A DNA stretch of 64,000 bases from Bowmanella yangjiangensis (GTDB lineage Bacteria > Pseudomonadota > Gammaproteobacteria > Enterobacterales > Alteromonadaceae): NCBI RefSeq assembly GCF_017255015.1, contig NZ_JAFKCS010000013.1, forward strand, positions 1-64,000, given 5' to 3'. The translations under genes were made by a program, and so were the position numbers. Below are positions 25,136 to 33,706 of this stretch, one piece after another. The number at the start of each line of letters is the position of its first letter. Within the stretch, counting starts at the first letter, position 1. Under the pieces are notes generated by a model that did no database searches, had not been told where the DNA came from, and saw only the letters and a program-made list of their open reading frames with translations.

Positions 25136-28087
25136 ATGTTTACATTCAGAAGAAGCCTGACAGCCTTGGCTGTTACGGCAAGCTTAGGCCTTGCTGTACC
25201 TGCAATGGCGACAGATACCAACGGCTTTATCACAGGTAGTGCAACTACGACCAGCGGTACTGTTCTTTCAGGCACAACTGTTACCATCGAAAACATTGAA
25301 ACCGGTCTGAAACGTTCTGTTACAACTGGTGATAATGGTGTTTTCCGTTTTCCTTTGCTGCCACCAGGAGCCTATAAGGTTACTGCTGAAAAAGATGGTT
25401 ACCAGACCTTAGTTCAAGAGAAGGTTCAGGTAGGTATCAGCGGCAAAGTCAATATGGATATTGAGCTTAGCAGCGAAGACGTTGAAACTATTTCTGTTAC
25501 TGGTTCTATGGTGTCTATGGTTGACGTAACCAGTACCAGCACGGGTATTACTGTAGATGCAATGGTACTGGAAAAAGTTCCCGTGCCCCGTGATTTTACT
25601 GGTGTAGCCTTGTTAGCACCTGGGACAACCAAAGGGGACAGTGCATTCGGTGACTTGCCTTCTATCGGTGGTGCCTCCGTTGCAGAAAACGCGTTTTACG
25701 TGAATGGCCTGAATATTACCAACTTCCGTACTGGTGTAGGCTCTAGTGAGCCGCCGTTCGACATGTTCGAGACCTTTGAAGTTAAAACCGGCGGTTATTC
25801 AGCTGAGTTTGGTCGTGTAACGGGCGGTGTTATCAACGCAAAAACCAAGAGCGGTAGCAACGAATTTAAATTCGGTATGAATGCCTATTGGGAACCCGAC
25901 TCACTACGTGCGGACAAGCCCACCACCTACACTGCCGACGGACTTTCCCGTCTTGATAACCGTTATGATGAAAATGATTACTGGGATGTAAATATCTGGG
26001 CAAGTGGTGCGATTATTGAAGATCGCTTGTTCTACTATGCTTTGTACAATCCTCGTTCAGACATTTTTGAGTATCGTGGTCGCGAAACTCAAAGCGGTGC
26101 AGACCTACTTCAGGAAGTGTATAAAGACGAAGATAAGGATGCATTCTGGGCTGCCAAGATTGACTGGTACATTAATGATTCCAACATTTTGGAAGTCACA
26201 GCCTTCTCTGATGAAAGTAAAGAGGAGAACTATGTTGATTTCGCCACAAACGGTCAGATAGATTCGTCCAGACAGACGCTTGGTTTTACGGAAAATGGTG
26301 GCAAAAACTACACGGTTAAGTACACCAGTATCCTGACAGACAACTTCTCGGTATCTGCACAGTGGGGGTTGAACAAATACAACCGTTCTACTACAAGTGC
26401 CTTGGATGTGAACCCTGTGGTTTATCGTCGTTTGGACAGTAATGCAGCATTTGTCATTGGTGGTAACTGGGCCAACTTTACCTTCGGTACCGGCGAGGAT
26501 GAGCGTGAAGTATTGCGTGTCGATGCAGATTGGTATCTGGGCGATCATGAGATCCGTTTTGGTATTGATACAGAAACCTTAACCGCAGTGCAAACCACCG
26601 TTAACTCGGGTAACTATTACTACCTGATTTATATGGATGATGTTACCGATCCAGCAAACCCATCACCTTATGAAGTACGCCGTCGTACTTATGCATCCGG
26701 TGGTGAGTTCGAGAACAAAAATACGGCGTTCTATATTCAGGACCAATGGCAGGTAAGCGATAACCTGGTACTTAATTTAGGTGTGCGTAACGACTCTTTT
26801 GAAAACAAGAACGGTGCAGGCGATACCTTTGTTAAGCTTGATAATAATTGGGGATTGCGTACCGGTGCGGTTTACGATCCAACCGGAACCGGTGACTCCA
26901 AAATTTGGGTGAACTACGGTCGTTACTATCTGCCGGTGGCTGCCAACACCAACATCCGCTTGTCAGGTGCAGAAACCTATATCCAGGAATATCGTGAGTG
27001 GACCGGTTTTGCAGATTCAACGCTGGAAATTCCGAATTTTGATGGCGCACAAACCCGCCCGGATGATGTGTTCTCTAACGGCGATGTACCTTCTGCGGAT
27101 GCTATCGTAGATGCGAATCTGGATTCCATGTACTCGGATGAGTTTATTGCCGGTTATCAGTTCCAGTTGAACGATGAATGGAGCATGGGAATTCAGGCGA
27201 CCTATCGCGAGCTGTCCACTACTATTGAAGACGTAGCGATAGACTATGGCTTCAACAAGTATCTGGAACGTGAGTTTGGTAGCTCTTGTACTGAGTGTTC
27301 AGGCTTCCATTACTATGTGTTGGCTAACCCTGGTGCTGATATTACTGTGACCACCGATCCGGATGGTGACGGCCCGCTGAAAGAGCAGGCGTATACTATT
27401 CCTAGTTCAGATCTAAACTACCCAGAGTCCGTTCGTAACTTTGGTCAGCTAGACATCACAGCAGAAAAAGCCTGGGATGGCGTATGGATGATGAAAGCCG
27501 CTTACACCTGGTCACACAGCTGGGGTAACAACGAGGGTTACGTTCGTTCGGATAATGGTCAGGATGATGCAGGTCTTACAACCTTGTTTGACCAGCCGGG
27601 TCTGCTTGATGGTGCCTATGGTAATCTGCCGAACGACAGACGCCATGCGGTTAAGGTATTCGGTTCTTATCAGTTGACTGATGACCTGCAACTTGGTGCT
27701 AACTTCCAGTGGCAAAGTGGCCGTCCGAAGAATGCTTTTGGTTATCACCCCACTGATGAATTTGCCCGTATCTACGGCTCAGAATCATTCTACTCTCAAG
27801 GTGAATTGGTTCCTCGTGGCTCGTTGGGTACCACACCAAGTACTTGGCAGTTGGATTTAACCGCTAGTTACCAAATGGACCTGGGTGATTTCGATCTGAC
27901 GTTGCGTGCAGACGTTTTCAACGTATTCAATAACGACGGTGTGACCGAAGTTTTTGAGATTCGTGATGACGAAGCGGCACCAACTCAGGGGGCCTATGTT
28001 AAACCTGGCATTGATGCAGACTTTGGTAACCCGTCAAATTGGCAAACGCCGCGTTTCGTACGCTTAAGTGCAAACCTGCGCTTCTAA
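25136..28087 (+). CDS. Oar-like TonB-dependent outer-membrane receptor
   Basis: 983 residues. Signal peptide (cleavage near AMA/TDT), an N-terminal carboxypeptidase-regulatory-like beta-sandwich (about 30-115; GVFRFPLLPPGAYKVTAEKDGY), a plug domain (about 120-250; VPVPRDFTGVALLAPGTT, then YSAEFGRVTGGVINAKTKSGSN) and a large beta barrel that ends in aromatic ANLRF. This architecture is the Oar family of Myxococcus and Alteromonadales. The substrate is unknown; peptide or protein-derived nutrients are likely since an upstream TyrR box links it to aromatic amino acids. Followed by a terminator and a sulfotransferase gene. Confidence 0.9.
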   Translation: MFTFRRSLTALAVTASLGLAVPAMATDTNGFITGSATTTSGTVLSGTTVTIENIETGLKRSVTTGDNGVFRFPLLPPGAYKVTAEKDGYQTLVQEKVQVGISGKVNMDIELSSEDVETISVTGSMVSMVDVTSTSTGITVDAMVLEKVPVPRDFTGVALLAPGTTKGDSAFGDLPSIGGASVAENAFYVNGLNITNFRTGVGSSEPPFDMFETFEVKTGGYSAEFGRVTGGVINAKTKSGSNEFKFGMNAYWEPDSLRADKPTTYTADGLSRLDNRYDENDYWDVNIWASGAIIEDRLFYYALYNPRSDIFEYRGRETQSGADLLQEVYKDEDKDAFWAAKIDWYINDSNILEVTAFSDESKEENYVDFATNGQIDSSRQTLGFTENGGKNYTVKYTSILTDNFSVSAQWGLNKYNRSTTSALDVNPVVYRRLDSNAAFVIGGNWANFTFGTGEDEREVLRVDADWYLGDHEIRFGIDTETLTAVQTTVNSGNYYYLIYMDDVTDPANPSPYEVRRRTYASGGEFENKNTAFYIQDQWQVSDNLVLNLGVRNDSFENKNGAGDTFVKLDNNWGLRTGAVYDPTGTGDSKIWVNYGRYYLPVAANTNIRLSGAETYIQEYREWTGFADSTLEIPNFDGAQTRPDDVFSNGDVPSADAIVDANLDSMYSDEFIAGYQFQLNDEWSMGIQATYRELSTTIEDVAIDYGFNKYLEREFGSSCTECSGFHYYVLANPGADITVTTDPDGDGPLKEQAYTIPSSDLNYPESVRNFGQLDITAEKAWDGVWMMKAAYTWSHSWGNNEGYVRSDNGQDDAGLTTLFDQPGLLDGAYGNLPNDRRHAVKVFGSYQLTDDLQLGANFQWQSGRPKNAFGYHPTDEFARIYGSESFYSQGELVPRGSLGTTPSTWQLDLTASYQMDLGDFDLTLRADVFNVFNNDGVTEVFEIRDDEAAPTQGAYVKPGIDADFGNPSNWQTPRFVRLSANLRF

Positions 28088-28112
28088 TCTAGTACAACGC
28101 AAATAAGTAAAC

Positions 28113-28142
28113 GAAGCCCCGTATAGCGGGGCTTCTTATTTT
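28113..28142 (+). terminator. Terminator after the TonB receptor
   Basis: GAAGCCCCG pairs with CGGGGCTTC around a TATAG loop, then TTATTTTC. It lies just before the sulfotransferase start, so that gene is reached by read-through or has its own weak promoter. Confidence 0.7.
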
Positions 28143-28155
28143 CAGCCTAAAACAA

Positions 28156-29646
28156 ATGAAGAAGTGGTGTGTTGTGACAGGGATAAATACAGCGTTGACG
28201 CAGTTGGTTGGTGCTTTGAAACAAAGTGATGATGTCTTAATCGAAGCGCTTATCGAGAAACTAATTCAAAGCAAAGTCTCCTTGAATGAAGACTGGCTGG
28301 GGATAAGCCGGGTGGCATATATGGCTTGTCATCCTAAACTGGCACTGTCAGCACTGGCTCAATTTGAACCAGAACCCGGATCCCAAAGTTTCGTGAAGAA
28401 ACTAGCCATGATGTTGGAGTGCGGGGACATTGCAAATGTTGAGTCCACACTGAGGGCTCTGCCATTACATGCTTATACTCCAGCAGTTTTACACTTCAAG
28501 GCGACGTTAAAACTGCAGCTTGGTGATTTTGTTCAAGCAAGCGCTAGTGCCAGGCAAGTACTGAAGAGTTATCCAGCCTCTGGTGAATCATGGCTAAACT
28601 TGGTTAACGCCGATACATCCGTTACATTTAACGGTGCCGAGTATCAACAAATGCGGAAACTAGCAGAGTCCATGTTTTTGCGGCAGACACCGCCAAGCCA
28701 ATCTTTGGCATGCCTATATTCAGCACTTTCAAAGCTGGAGTTCTCGGCCGGAGAATATGACCTCGCGTTCTTATCAGCACAGCGAGCGGCGAGTTCCGAT
28801 ACCCGAGGTAATTCTTATAGCTTTGAGCAGGAACTTAAAGCCGCAGATAAGCTCATAAAAACCACCGAATTGCCACCGTTTTTGCCAGACCCTGGTCAGC
28901 CAGAAATAAAGCCCATTTTTATCGTAGGGCTTCCTCGTAGCGGCACCACCTTACTAGAGCAGGCATTAAAAGGGTATTCGGGGAGTTTCGGGCTTGGTGA
29001 ATGTGAGACCTTAACCAAGGCTGTGGCTTTTGTTGTCGGGAAAGCTGGGCAGTCAGCTCAATCTGTTGCTGGTGAGCAGAATTTGACGGCTGAGCAGAGA
29101 CATCAGATTAAGAGATTGTATATAAGAGAGGTTACTGCACTGGGGGGGGATTTTACACAGTGCATTGATAAAAGTTTAAGTAACATATGGCATGTTGGAT
29201 TGATTAAGCGCTTATTTCCGCAATCTACAATTATCCATATTGAACGTGAACCATTGGATTCAGCATGGTCATGTTTCCGAACGCATTTTAGTCAGGGATT
29301 GGAGTGGAGTTTAGATCTGGAACAGATTGCAGAGCACTTTCATATCCATTATCAACTTAAAGAACACTGGTTGTCTCAGAGCGCTTTAGTGCCAATAAAG
29401 TACGTTGATCTGGTTAACAAGTTTGAGGAAACTATGAGCAATATATTGAGACACCTCAAAGTCTCAGAACAGCCTGTCAAATCAGACTTCCACATTGCAG
29501 AGGGACTGGTCAAAACGGCCAGTGTCAGTCAGGTTCGCAAACCTCTTTCAAAAACGATCACGGGCGATGGGGAAGCAGTTAAGCGCCAAATGGAGAAATT
29601 TACACTCAGATTGGATGTATTGCGCGGTGCCCAAAAAGCAAATTAG
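28156..29646 (+). CDS. TPR-containing sulfotransferase family protein
   Basis: 496 residues. An N-terminal half of TPR-like helical repeats (about 1-230) precedes a sulfotransferase domain with the PAPS 5'-phosphosulfate loop FIVGLPRSGTTLLEQ and the 3'-phosphate element around IHIEREPLDSAWSCF. It resembles the tyrosylprotein sulfotransferase-related bacterial family. The acceptor is unknown. The start is uncertain: the ATG at 28156 has no clear ribosome site. Codon use is less biased than in the receptor gene upstream. Confidence 0.8.
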   Translation: MKKWCVVTGINTALTQLVGALKQSDDVLIEALIEKLIQSKVSLNEDWLGISRVAYMACHPKLALSALAQFEPEPGSQSFVKKLAMMLECGDIANVESTLRALPLHAYTPAVLHFKATLKLQLGDFVQASASARQVLKSYPASGESWLNLVNADTSVTFNGAEYQQMRKLAESMFLRQTPPSQSLACLYSALSKLEFSAGEYDLAFLSAQRAASSDTRGNSYSFEQELKAADKLIKTTELPPFLPDPGQPEIKPIFIVGLPRSGTTLLEQALKGYSGSFGLGECETLTKAVAFVVGKAGQSAQSVAGEQNLTAEQRHQIKRLYIREVTALGGDFTQCIDKSLSNIWHVGLIKRLFPQSTIIHIEREPLDSAWSCFRTHFSQGLEWSLDLEQIAEHFHIHYQLKEHWLSQSALVPIKYVDLVNKFEETMSNILRHLKVSEQPVKSDFHIAEGLVKTASVSQVRKPLSKTITGDGEAVKRQMEKFTLRLDVLRGAQKAN

Positions 29647-30018
29647 CTTCGCAACTTGGTTAATTACCTGAAACCAAAAGTTATCTTCTTAACAATGAAA
29701 GGAATATGTTGTTTACTTGTTAAGCGAAAGTACTGGCGGAACCAAGTGTTTGGCGCTGTGATATCAATCATTGAAACGTCCTATCTTGGCCCCGCTCTTT
29801 GCTGCTTGCGGTTTCGTCACTGACAAATAGACAGCTAGCCTTGACAATTTTGATCGTTCCATGTGAACATTCGGCGTTCGAGTCGGCGGGCTTCGTTGGT
29901 CCATCTTCGGTATGGCCTGCCTTCTCAAATATTATTAATAGAACCGTTTTTAAGCCCCTCGTGGTCGGCTGGACCAGGCTGGTCTCGGGGATTCAAGAAA
30001 AGAAATTGGTTGGGAACT
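29647..30018 (+). other. 372-bp intergenic leader before the TonB-system operon
   Basis: No credible gene; an open frame into it has no family N-terminus. A TTGACA is present at about 29841 but its -10 is poor. The 3' part (29950-30000) can form a GC-rich hairpin with CCCCTCG and CGGGG arms. A TTAACAA/TTGTTAA inverted pair sits at the 5' end. It probably holds the promoter and a long 5' leader. Confidence 0.4.
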
Positions 30019-30792
30019 ATGTCCAAAATGAGCAAGAGAAATCTAATTGCTTCTGCCGTTATCGGTGCCTTCGCACTAGGTGGCAGCCAAGTTGTCTCTG
30101 CAGACCCTCTTAAAAATTTGCAAAACGAAGAAGCAAAGATCCACGCGGCTGCAGCGCAATCCCAAAAGAAGATCGACAAGATCTATGAGCAAACTCAAGA
30201 ATTACTGTTTGAGTACCGTGGTGTCGTTGATGAGACCGAGAACCTGAAGGTCTATAACGATCATTTGGCTCGTTTGGTTGCTTCACAGGAAGAAGGTATT
30301 GCCTCTCTGCAACGTCAAATCGACGGTATCGAAGGCGTTAAGCGTGGCGTAGTTCCTCTGATGTATCGCATGATTGATGCGCTGGAACAGTTCATTGAGC
30401 TGGACCTGCCTATCAATTACGAAGAGCGTAAAGCGCGTGTAGCGCATTTGCGTGATCTGATGAGTAATGCAAACGTAACTGTTTCTGAGCAGTTCCGTCA
30501 GGTTCTGGAAGCCTATCTGATTGAAAACGAATACGGTAATACTATCCGTGTTTATCAGGAACAGCTTCAGTTCAACGGTCAGAACATTGCTGCTGACTTC
30601 TTCAACCTGGGCCGTACCGCGTTGTTGGCGTTGTCTTTGGACCAGAAGCAAGCTTGGGTCTGGAACAATCAGAGCCGTGCTTGGGAAGAGCTGGGTGATG
30701 AATACCTGAATTCCGTAGTTAAGGTTATCAAGATGGGCCGTAAGTTGGAGCCCTTCGATCTTATCAAACTGCCAATTAAAGCTGCGGAGTAA
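30019..30792 (+). CDS. DUF3450 periplasmic protein of the TonB-system operon
   Basis: 257 residues with a Sec signal (IASAVIGAFALGGSQVVSA/DP) and a largely coiled-coil body: an N-terminal long helix (ISAAAAQSQKKIDKIYEQTQELL-like), then YRMIDALEQFIELDLPI and a compact C-terminal part with DQKQAWVWNNQSRAWEELG. DUF3450 proteins occur next to TtpC/ExbB genes in marine gammaproteobacteria; the role is not known, perhaps scaffolding the complex in the periplasm. Start ATG at 30019 follows GGTTGGGAA; upstream codons are not conserved-looking. Confidence 0.85.
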   Translation: MSKMSKRNLIASAVIGAFALGGSQVVSADPLKNLQNEEAKIHAAAAQSQKKIDKIYEQTQELLFEYRGVVDETENLKVYNDHLARLVASQEEGIASLQRQIDGIEGVKRGVVPLMYRMIDALEQFIELDLPINYEERKARVAHLRDLMSNANVTVSEQFRQVLEAYLIENEYGNTIRVYQEQLQFNGQNIAADFFNLGRTALLALSLDQKQAWVWNNQSRAWEELGDEYLNSVVKVIKMGRKLEPFDLIKLPIKAAE

Positions 30793-30797
30793 TCAGA

Positions 30798-32150
30798 ATG
30801 AAAAACCTATTCAAATCTGCCCTGCTTGCAGCTGCGATGGCTGTGAGCGTTGCACCTGTTCAAGCTGCTACCAGCTTGGATCAGTTGCTCGAACAAGTTA
30901 AAAAGAACCGTGTTTCCGAAGCGCGTATTAACGCTCAACGTGAAGCCGAGTTCAATTCTGCTCGTGCTGATAAGCAAGCATTGTTAAAGAAAGCGCAAGA
31001 CGGTTTGAAGGCCGAACAGGCTCGTGGTGACCGTTTGGCTAAGCAATATGCGGACAACGAAGTACGTTTAGCCGAAAAAGAGCAGGAGCTGAAAAATGCG
31101 ACTGGTACTTTAGGTGAGATGTTCGGTGTGGTTCGTCAGTCGTCTGGTGAAGCCTATGGTCTGATTTCTAGCTCAATTGTTAGTGCTCAGTATCCAGGTC
31201 GCTCAGCTTTCTTGGAAGGTATGGCCTCCGAAAGTAAAGGTCTGCCAAACATTCAGGAACTGGAAGAACTGTGGTTCGCGCTGCAAACTGAAATGACTGA
31301 GTCTGGCAAAGTTGCCCGTTTCGAAACTGATGTTATCAGCTTGGATGGTGGTTCTAGCCGTCAGGAAGTAGTGCGTGTTGGTACGTTCAACCTGGTGAGC
31401 AAAGATGGTTATCTGACCTACAATGCTGAGAAAGGGCAAGTACAGCCACTTGGACGTCAGCCTGACAGCTATATGGTAGATGATGCATCAAGCTTCATGG
31501 ATGCCAAAGCTGGTTTCAATCCTTTCTTTGTTGACCCGACTCGCGGCACTATTTTGGGCCTGTTGACTGCTAAGGCAACTTTGTCTGAGCGTTATCATGC
31601 AGGTGGTGTAGTAGGTTACGTTATTACTGGTATGTTGGCTCTAGGCTTCCTGATTGCTATCTACAAGTTCGTAACACTGACTACCATTAGTGCCAAAATG
31701 CGTTCACAGCTGAACAATACAGCCAATCCTTCTTCTTCTAACCCGTTAGGACGTATCCTGAAGGTTTATCAAGAGAATAAAGGCGCTGATGCTGAGAACC
31801 TGGAATTGAAACTGGATGAAGCTATTCTGCGCGAGCTGCCAAGCATTGAGTCCGGTATCAATATCATCAAGATCTTCGCTGCAGTAGCCCCTCTGTTGGG
31901 TCTATTGGGTACGGTTCTGGGTATGATCGCAACCTTCCAGCAAATTACGCTGTTCGGTACCGGTGACCCTCGTATTATGGCGGGAAGTATCTCAATGGCC
32001 TTGGTAACTACTGCTCAAGGTATTATTGCGGCACTGCCTCTGATTCTTCTGCACAGCATTGTTGCTGGTCGCAGCAAGTCAATCGTGCATATCCTGGATG
32101 AGCAAGCTGCGGGTATCGTAGCGGCTCACGCCGAGGTGGAGAAAGCTTAA
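30798..32150 (+). CDS. TtpC-like MotA/TolQ/ExbB proton channel protein with periplasmic extension
   Basis: 450 residues. A Sec signal (cleavage near VQA/AT) leads to a coiled-coil periplasmic region of about 230 residues, then a membrane helix (GGVVGYVITGMLALGFLIAIY) and the ExbB core APLLGLLGTVLGMIATFQQI ... GSISMALVTTAQGIIAALPLILLHSIV. This fused layout is that of TtpC, which assists TonB2 systems in Vibrio. With the following ExbB and ExbD it would use the proton gradient to energise TonB. Confidence 0.88.
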   Translation: MKNLFKSALLAAAMAVSVAPVQAATSLDQLLEQVKKNRVSEARINAQREAEFNSARADKQALLKKAQDGLKAEQARGDRLAKQYADNEVRLAEKEQELKNATGTLGEMFGVVRQSSGEAYGLISSSIVSAQYPGRSAFLEGMASESKGLPNIQELEELWFALQTEMTESGKVARFETDVISLDGGSSRQEVVRVGTFNLVSKDGYLTYNAEKGQVQPLGRQPDSYMVDDASSFMDAKAGFNPFFVDPTRGTILGLLTAKATLSERYHAGGVVGYVITGMLALGFLIAIYKFVTLTTISAKMRSQLNNTANPSSSNPLGRILKVYQENKGADAENLELKLDEAILRELPSIESGINIIKIFAAVAPLLGLLGTVLGMIATFQQITLFGTGDPRIMAGSISMALVTTAQGIIAALPLILLHSIVAGRSKSIVHILDEQAAGIVAAHAEVEKA

Positions 32151-32151
32151 T

Positions 32152-32676
32152 ATGTTATACCTGATAGAACTCTTGGAATCTGTCAGGGATTTTATCGCTA
32201 CCGGCGGTGACGTACTGTATGTTGTTGCTGCCGCGCTCTTCCTCATGTGGATATTGATGATTGAGCGCTACTGGTACGTCACCAGCGTGTTCCCTAAGGT
32301 GATGAAGCAAATCATCACCGACTGGGACGCAAGGAAGGACACCACATCCTGGTATGCGCATAAGATTCGTGATGCATGGATTTCGCAAGCATCAGACAAA
32401 CTCAGTGAGAGAATGTTGTTGATTAAAACTTTGGTTGCCATGTGCCCCCTTATTGGTCTGTTGGGCACAGTAACCGGCATGATTACCGTATTTGAAATCA
32501 TGGCGGTGCAGGGAACGGGTAACCCGCGCTTGATGGCAGGAGGTATCTCCATGGCTACAATTCCCACTATGGCGGGAATGGTTGCGGCGCTTTCCGGTGT
32601 GTTCTTCAGCACACGTCTGGAAGCCAAAGTTAAAATTTCTAAAGAGAAGTTGGTCGACAGCTTGCCTCATCATTAA
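32152..32676 (+). CDS. exbB: ExbB-type proton channel subunit
   Basis: 174 residues, the compact three-helix MotA/TolQ/ExbB family: first helix GGDVLYVVAAALFLMWILMI, core CPLIGLLGTVTGMITVFEIM with the polar Thr residues, and GGISMATIPTMAGMVAALSG. It starts one base after the ttpC-like stop and is followed by exbD. It forms the pentameric channel around ExbD. Confidence 0.92.
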   Translation: MLYLIELLESVRDFIATGGDVLYVVAAALFLMWILMIERYWYVTSVFPKVMKQIITDWDARKDTTSWYAHKIRDAWISQASDKLSERMLLIKTLVAMCPLIGLLGTVTGMITVFEIMAVQGTGNPRLMAGGISMATIPTMAGMVAALSGVFFSTRLEAKVKISKEKLVDSLPHH

Positions 32677-32688
32677 AGAGAGATTTAT

Positions 32689-33090
32689 ATGGCTCGTAAA
32701 CATCGTGCAGAAGAAGAAGAAGCAACGATCGACATGACTCCCATGTTGGACATCGTGTTCATCATGTTGATCTTCTTTATCGTAACTACCTCTTTCGTAA
32801 AAGAGGCAGGTATCGAAGTAAATAAACCTAAGGCTGAACAAGCGACTAAACAGAAATCTGCCAACATCTTTATCGCCATCAATGAAAATGGTGAAGTATG
32901 GATGGATAAGCGTATGGTTGATGTTGAGCGTGTGTCTGCCAACATTGAGCGCCTGCTGGCTGAACAGCCGACTGATGTCGTAATCGTTCAGGCTGACGTT
33001 GAAGCCAAACACGGTGTCGTTGTTGAAGTAATGGATCAGATCAAGGCTGCTGGCATTGATAGGATATCGGTAGCAGCAAAGGATAATTAA
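32689..33090 (+). CDS. exbD: ExbD-type energy-transducing subunit
   Basis: 133 residues with a charged cytoplasmic N-terminus, one membrane helix with the proton-carrying aspartate (MTPMLDIVFIMLIFFIVTTSF) and a small periplasmic domain. It completes the ExbB-ExbD motor. AGAGAGATTT supplies the ribosome site. It is followed by tonB after a single base. Confidence 0.93.
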   Translation: MARKHRAEEEEATIDMTPMLDIVFIMLIFFIVTTSFVKEAGIEVNKPKAEQATKQKSANIFIAINENGEVWMDKRMVDVERVSANIERLLAEQPTDVVIVQADVEAKHGVVVEVMDQIKAAGIDRISVAAKDN

Positions 33091-33091
33091 T

Positions 33092-33706
33092 ATGCTTCGT
33101 CTAATAGTATCAATACTAGTAGGTGCGGCCATTACCTTTGCCTTGTTTGTGATAATGGCAAAACTGATTGCCAATTCTTCACGGCCTGCTGACGAGGTTC
33201 CGGAGATTCCGGTAATCGACGTCGTCATGAGTGAGCCGGAAGATAATACGCAAACTCGTTCCAGGGTGCCGCCGCCGCCGCCACCGCCGCCGCAGCAGCC
33301 GCCTAAAATGCAGCCTCAGGAGCCTGAAGCTAACGATCCTAACACTGACGGCATGTCATTTAACTTGCCTGGTGTAGACGTTGGTGGTGCTGACGTGGCC
33401 ATTGGTGGGCCTGGTGCTTTGATGCGCGATGGTGAAGCAACACCAATTGTGCGTATCGAGCCTAAGTACCCTATAGAGGCAGCGCGTGACGGTAAAGAAG
33501 GATGGGTTAGACTGTCTTTCACTATCAACGAGGTAGGTGGTGTTGAAGACATTGAAGTTATCGATGCCGAACCCAAACGTATCTTTGACCGTGAAGCACG
33601 TCGCGCTCTGAGCCGTTGGAAGTACAAGCCCAAGGTTGTAGATGGCAAGCCTGTTAAGCAGGTTAATCAGAAAGTACAGTTGGACTTTAAGTTGGAGCAA
33701 TCGTAA
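33092..33706 (+). CDS. tonB: TonB2-type energy transducer
   Basis: 204 residues, short for TonB as usual for TonB2. It has an N-terminal membrane anchor (LIVSILVGAAITFALFVIMA), a proline stretch (VPPPPPPPPQQPPKMQPQEP) and the C-terminal TonB domain with the conserved YP (RIEPKYPIEAARDGKEGWV) and RRALSRWKYKPKVVDGKPV. It contacts TonB boxes of outer-membrane receptors; the Oar-like receptor upstream is a plausible client. Its stop overlaps the next start (TAATG). Confidence 0.93.
   Translation: MLRLIVSILVGAAITFALFVIMAKLIANSSRPADEVPEIPVIDVVMSEPEDNTQTRSRVPPPPPPPPQQPPKMQPQEPEANDPNTDGMSFNLPGVDVGGADVAIGGPGALMRDGEATPIVRIEPKYPIEAARDGKEGWVRLSFTINEVGGVEDIEVIDAEPKRIFDREARRALSRWKYKPKVVDGKPVKQVNQKVQLDFKLEQS

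Noticed and set aside
29863-30018. N-terminal 52-codon extension of the DUF3450 gene
   Set aside because: The extension is Arg/Trp-rich, lacks a signal peptide and would bury the clear Sec signal that begins at 30019.
32392-33228. 278-codon minus-strand open frame across exbB-exbD-tonB
   Set aside because: It is antisense to three well-supported genes and its protein is low-complexity and unlike any family.
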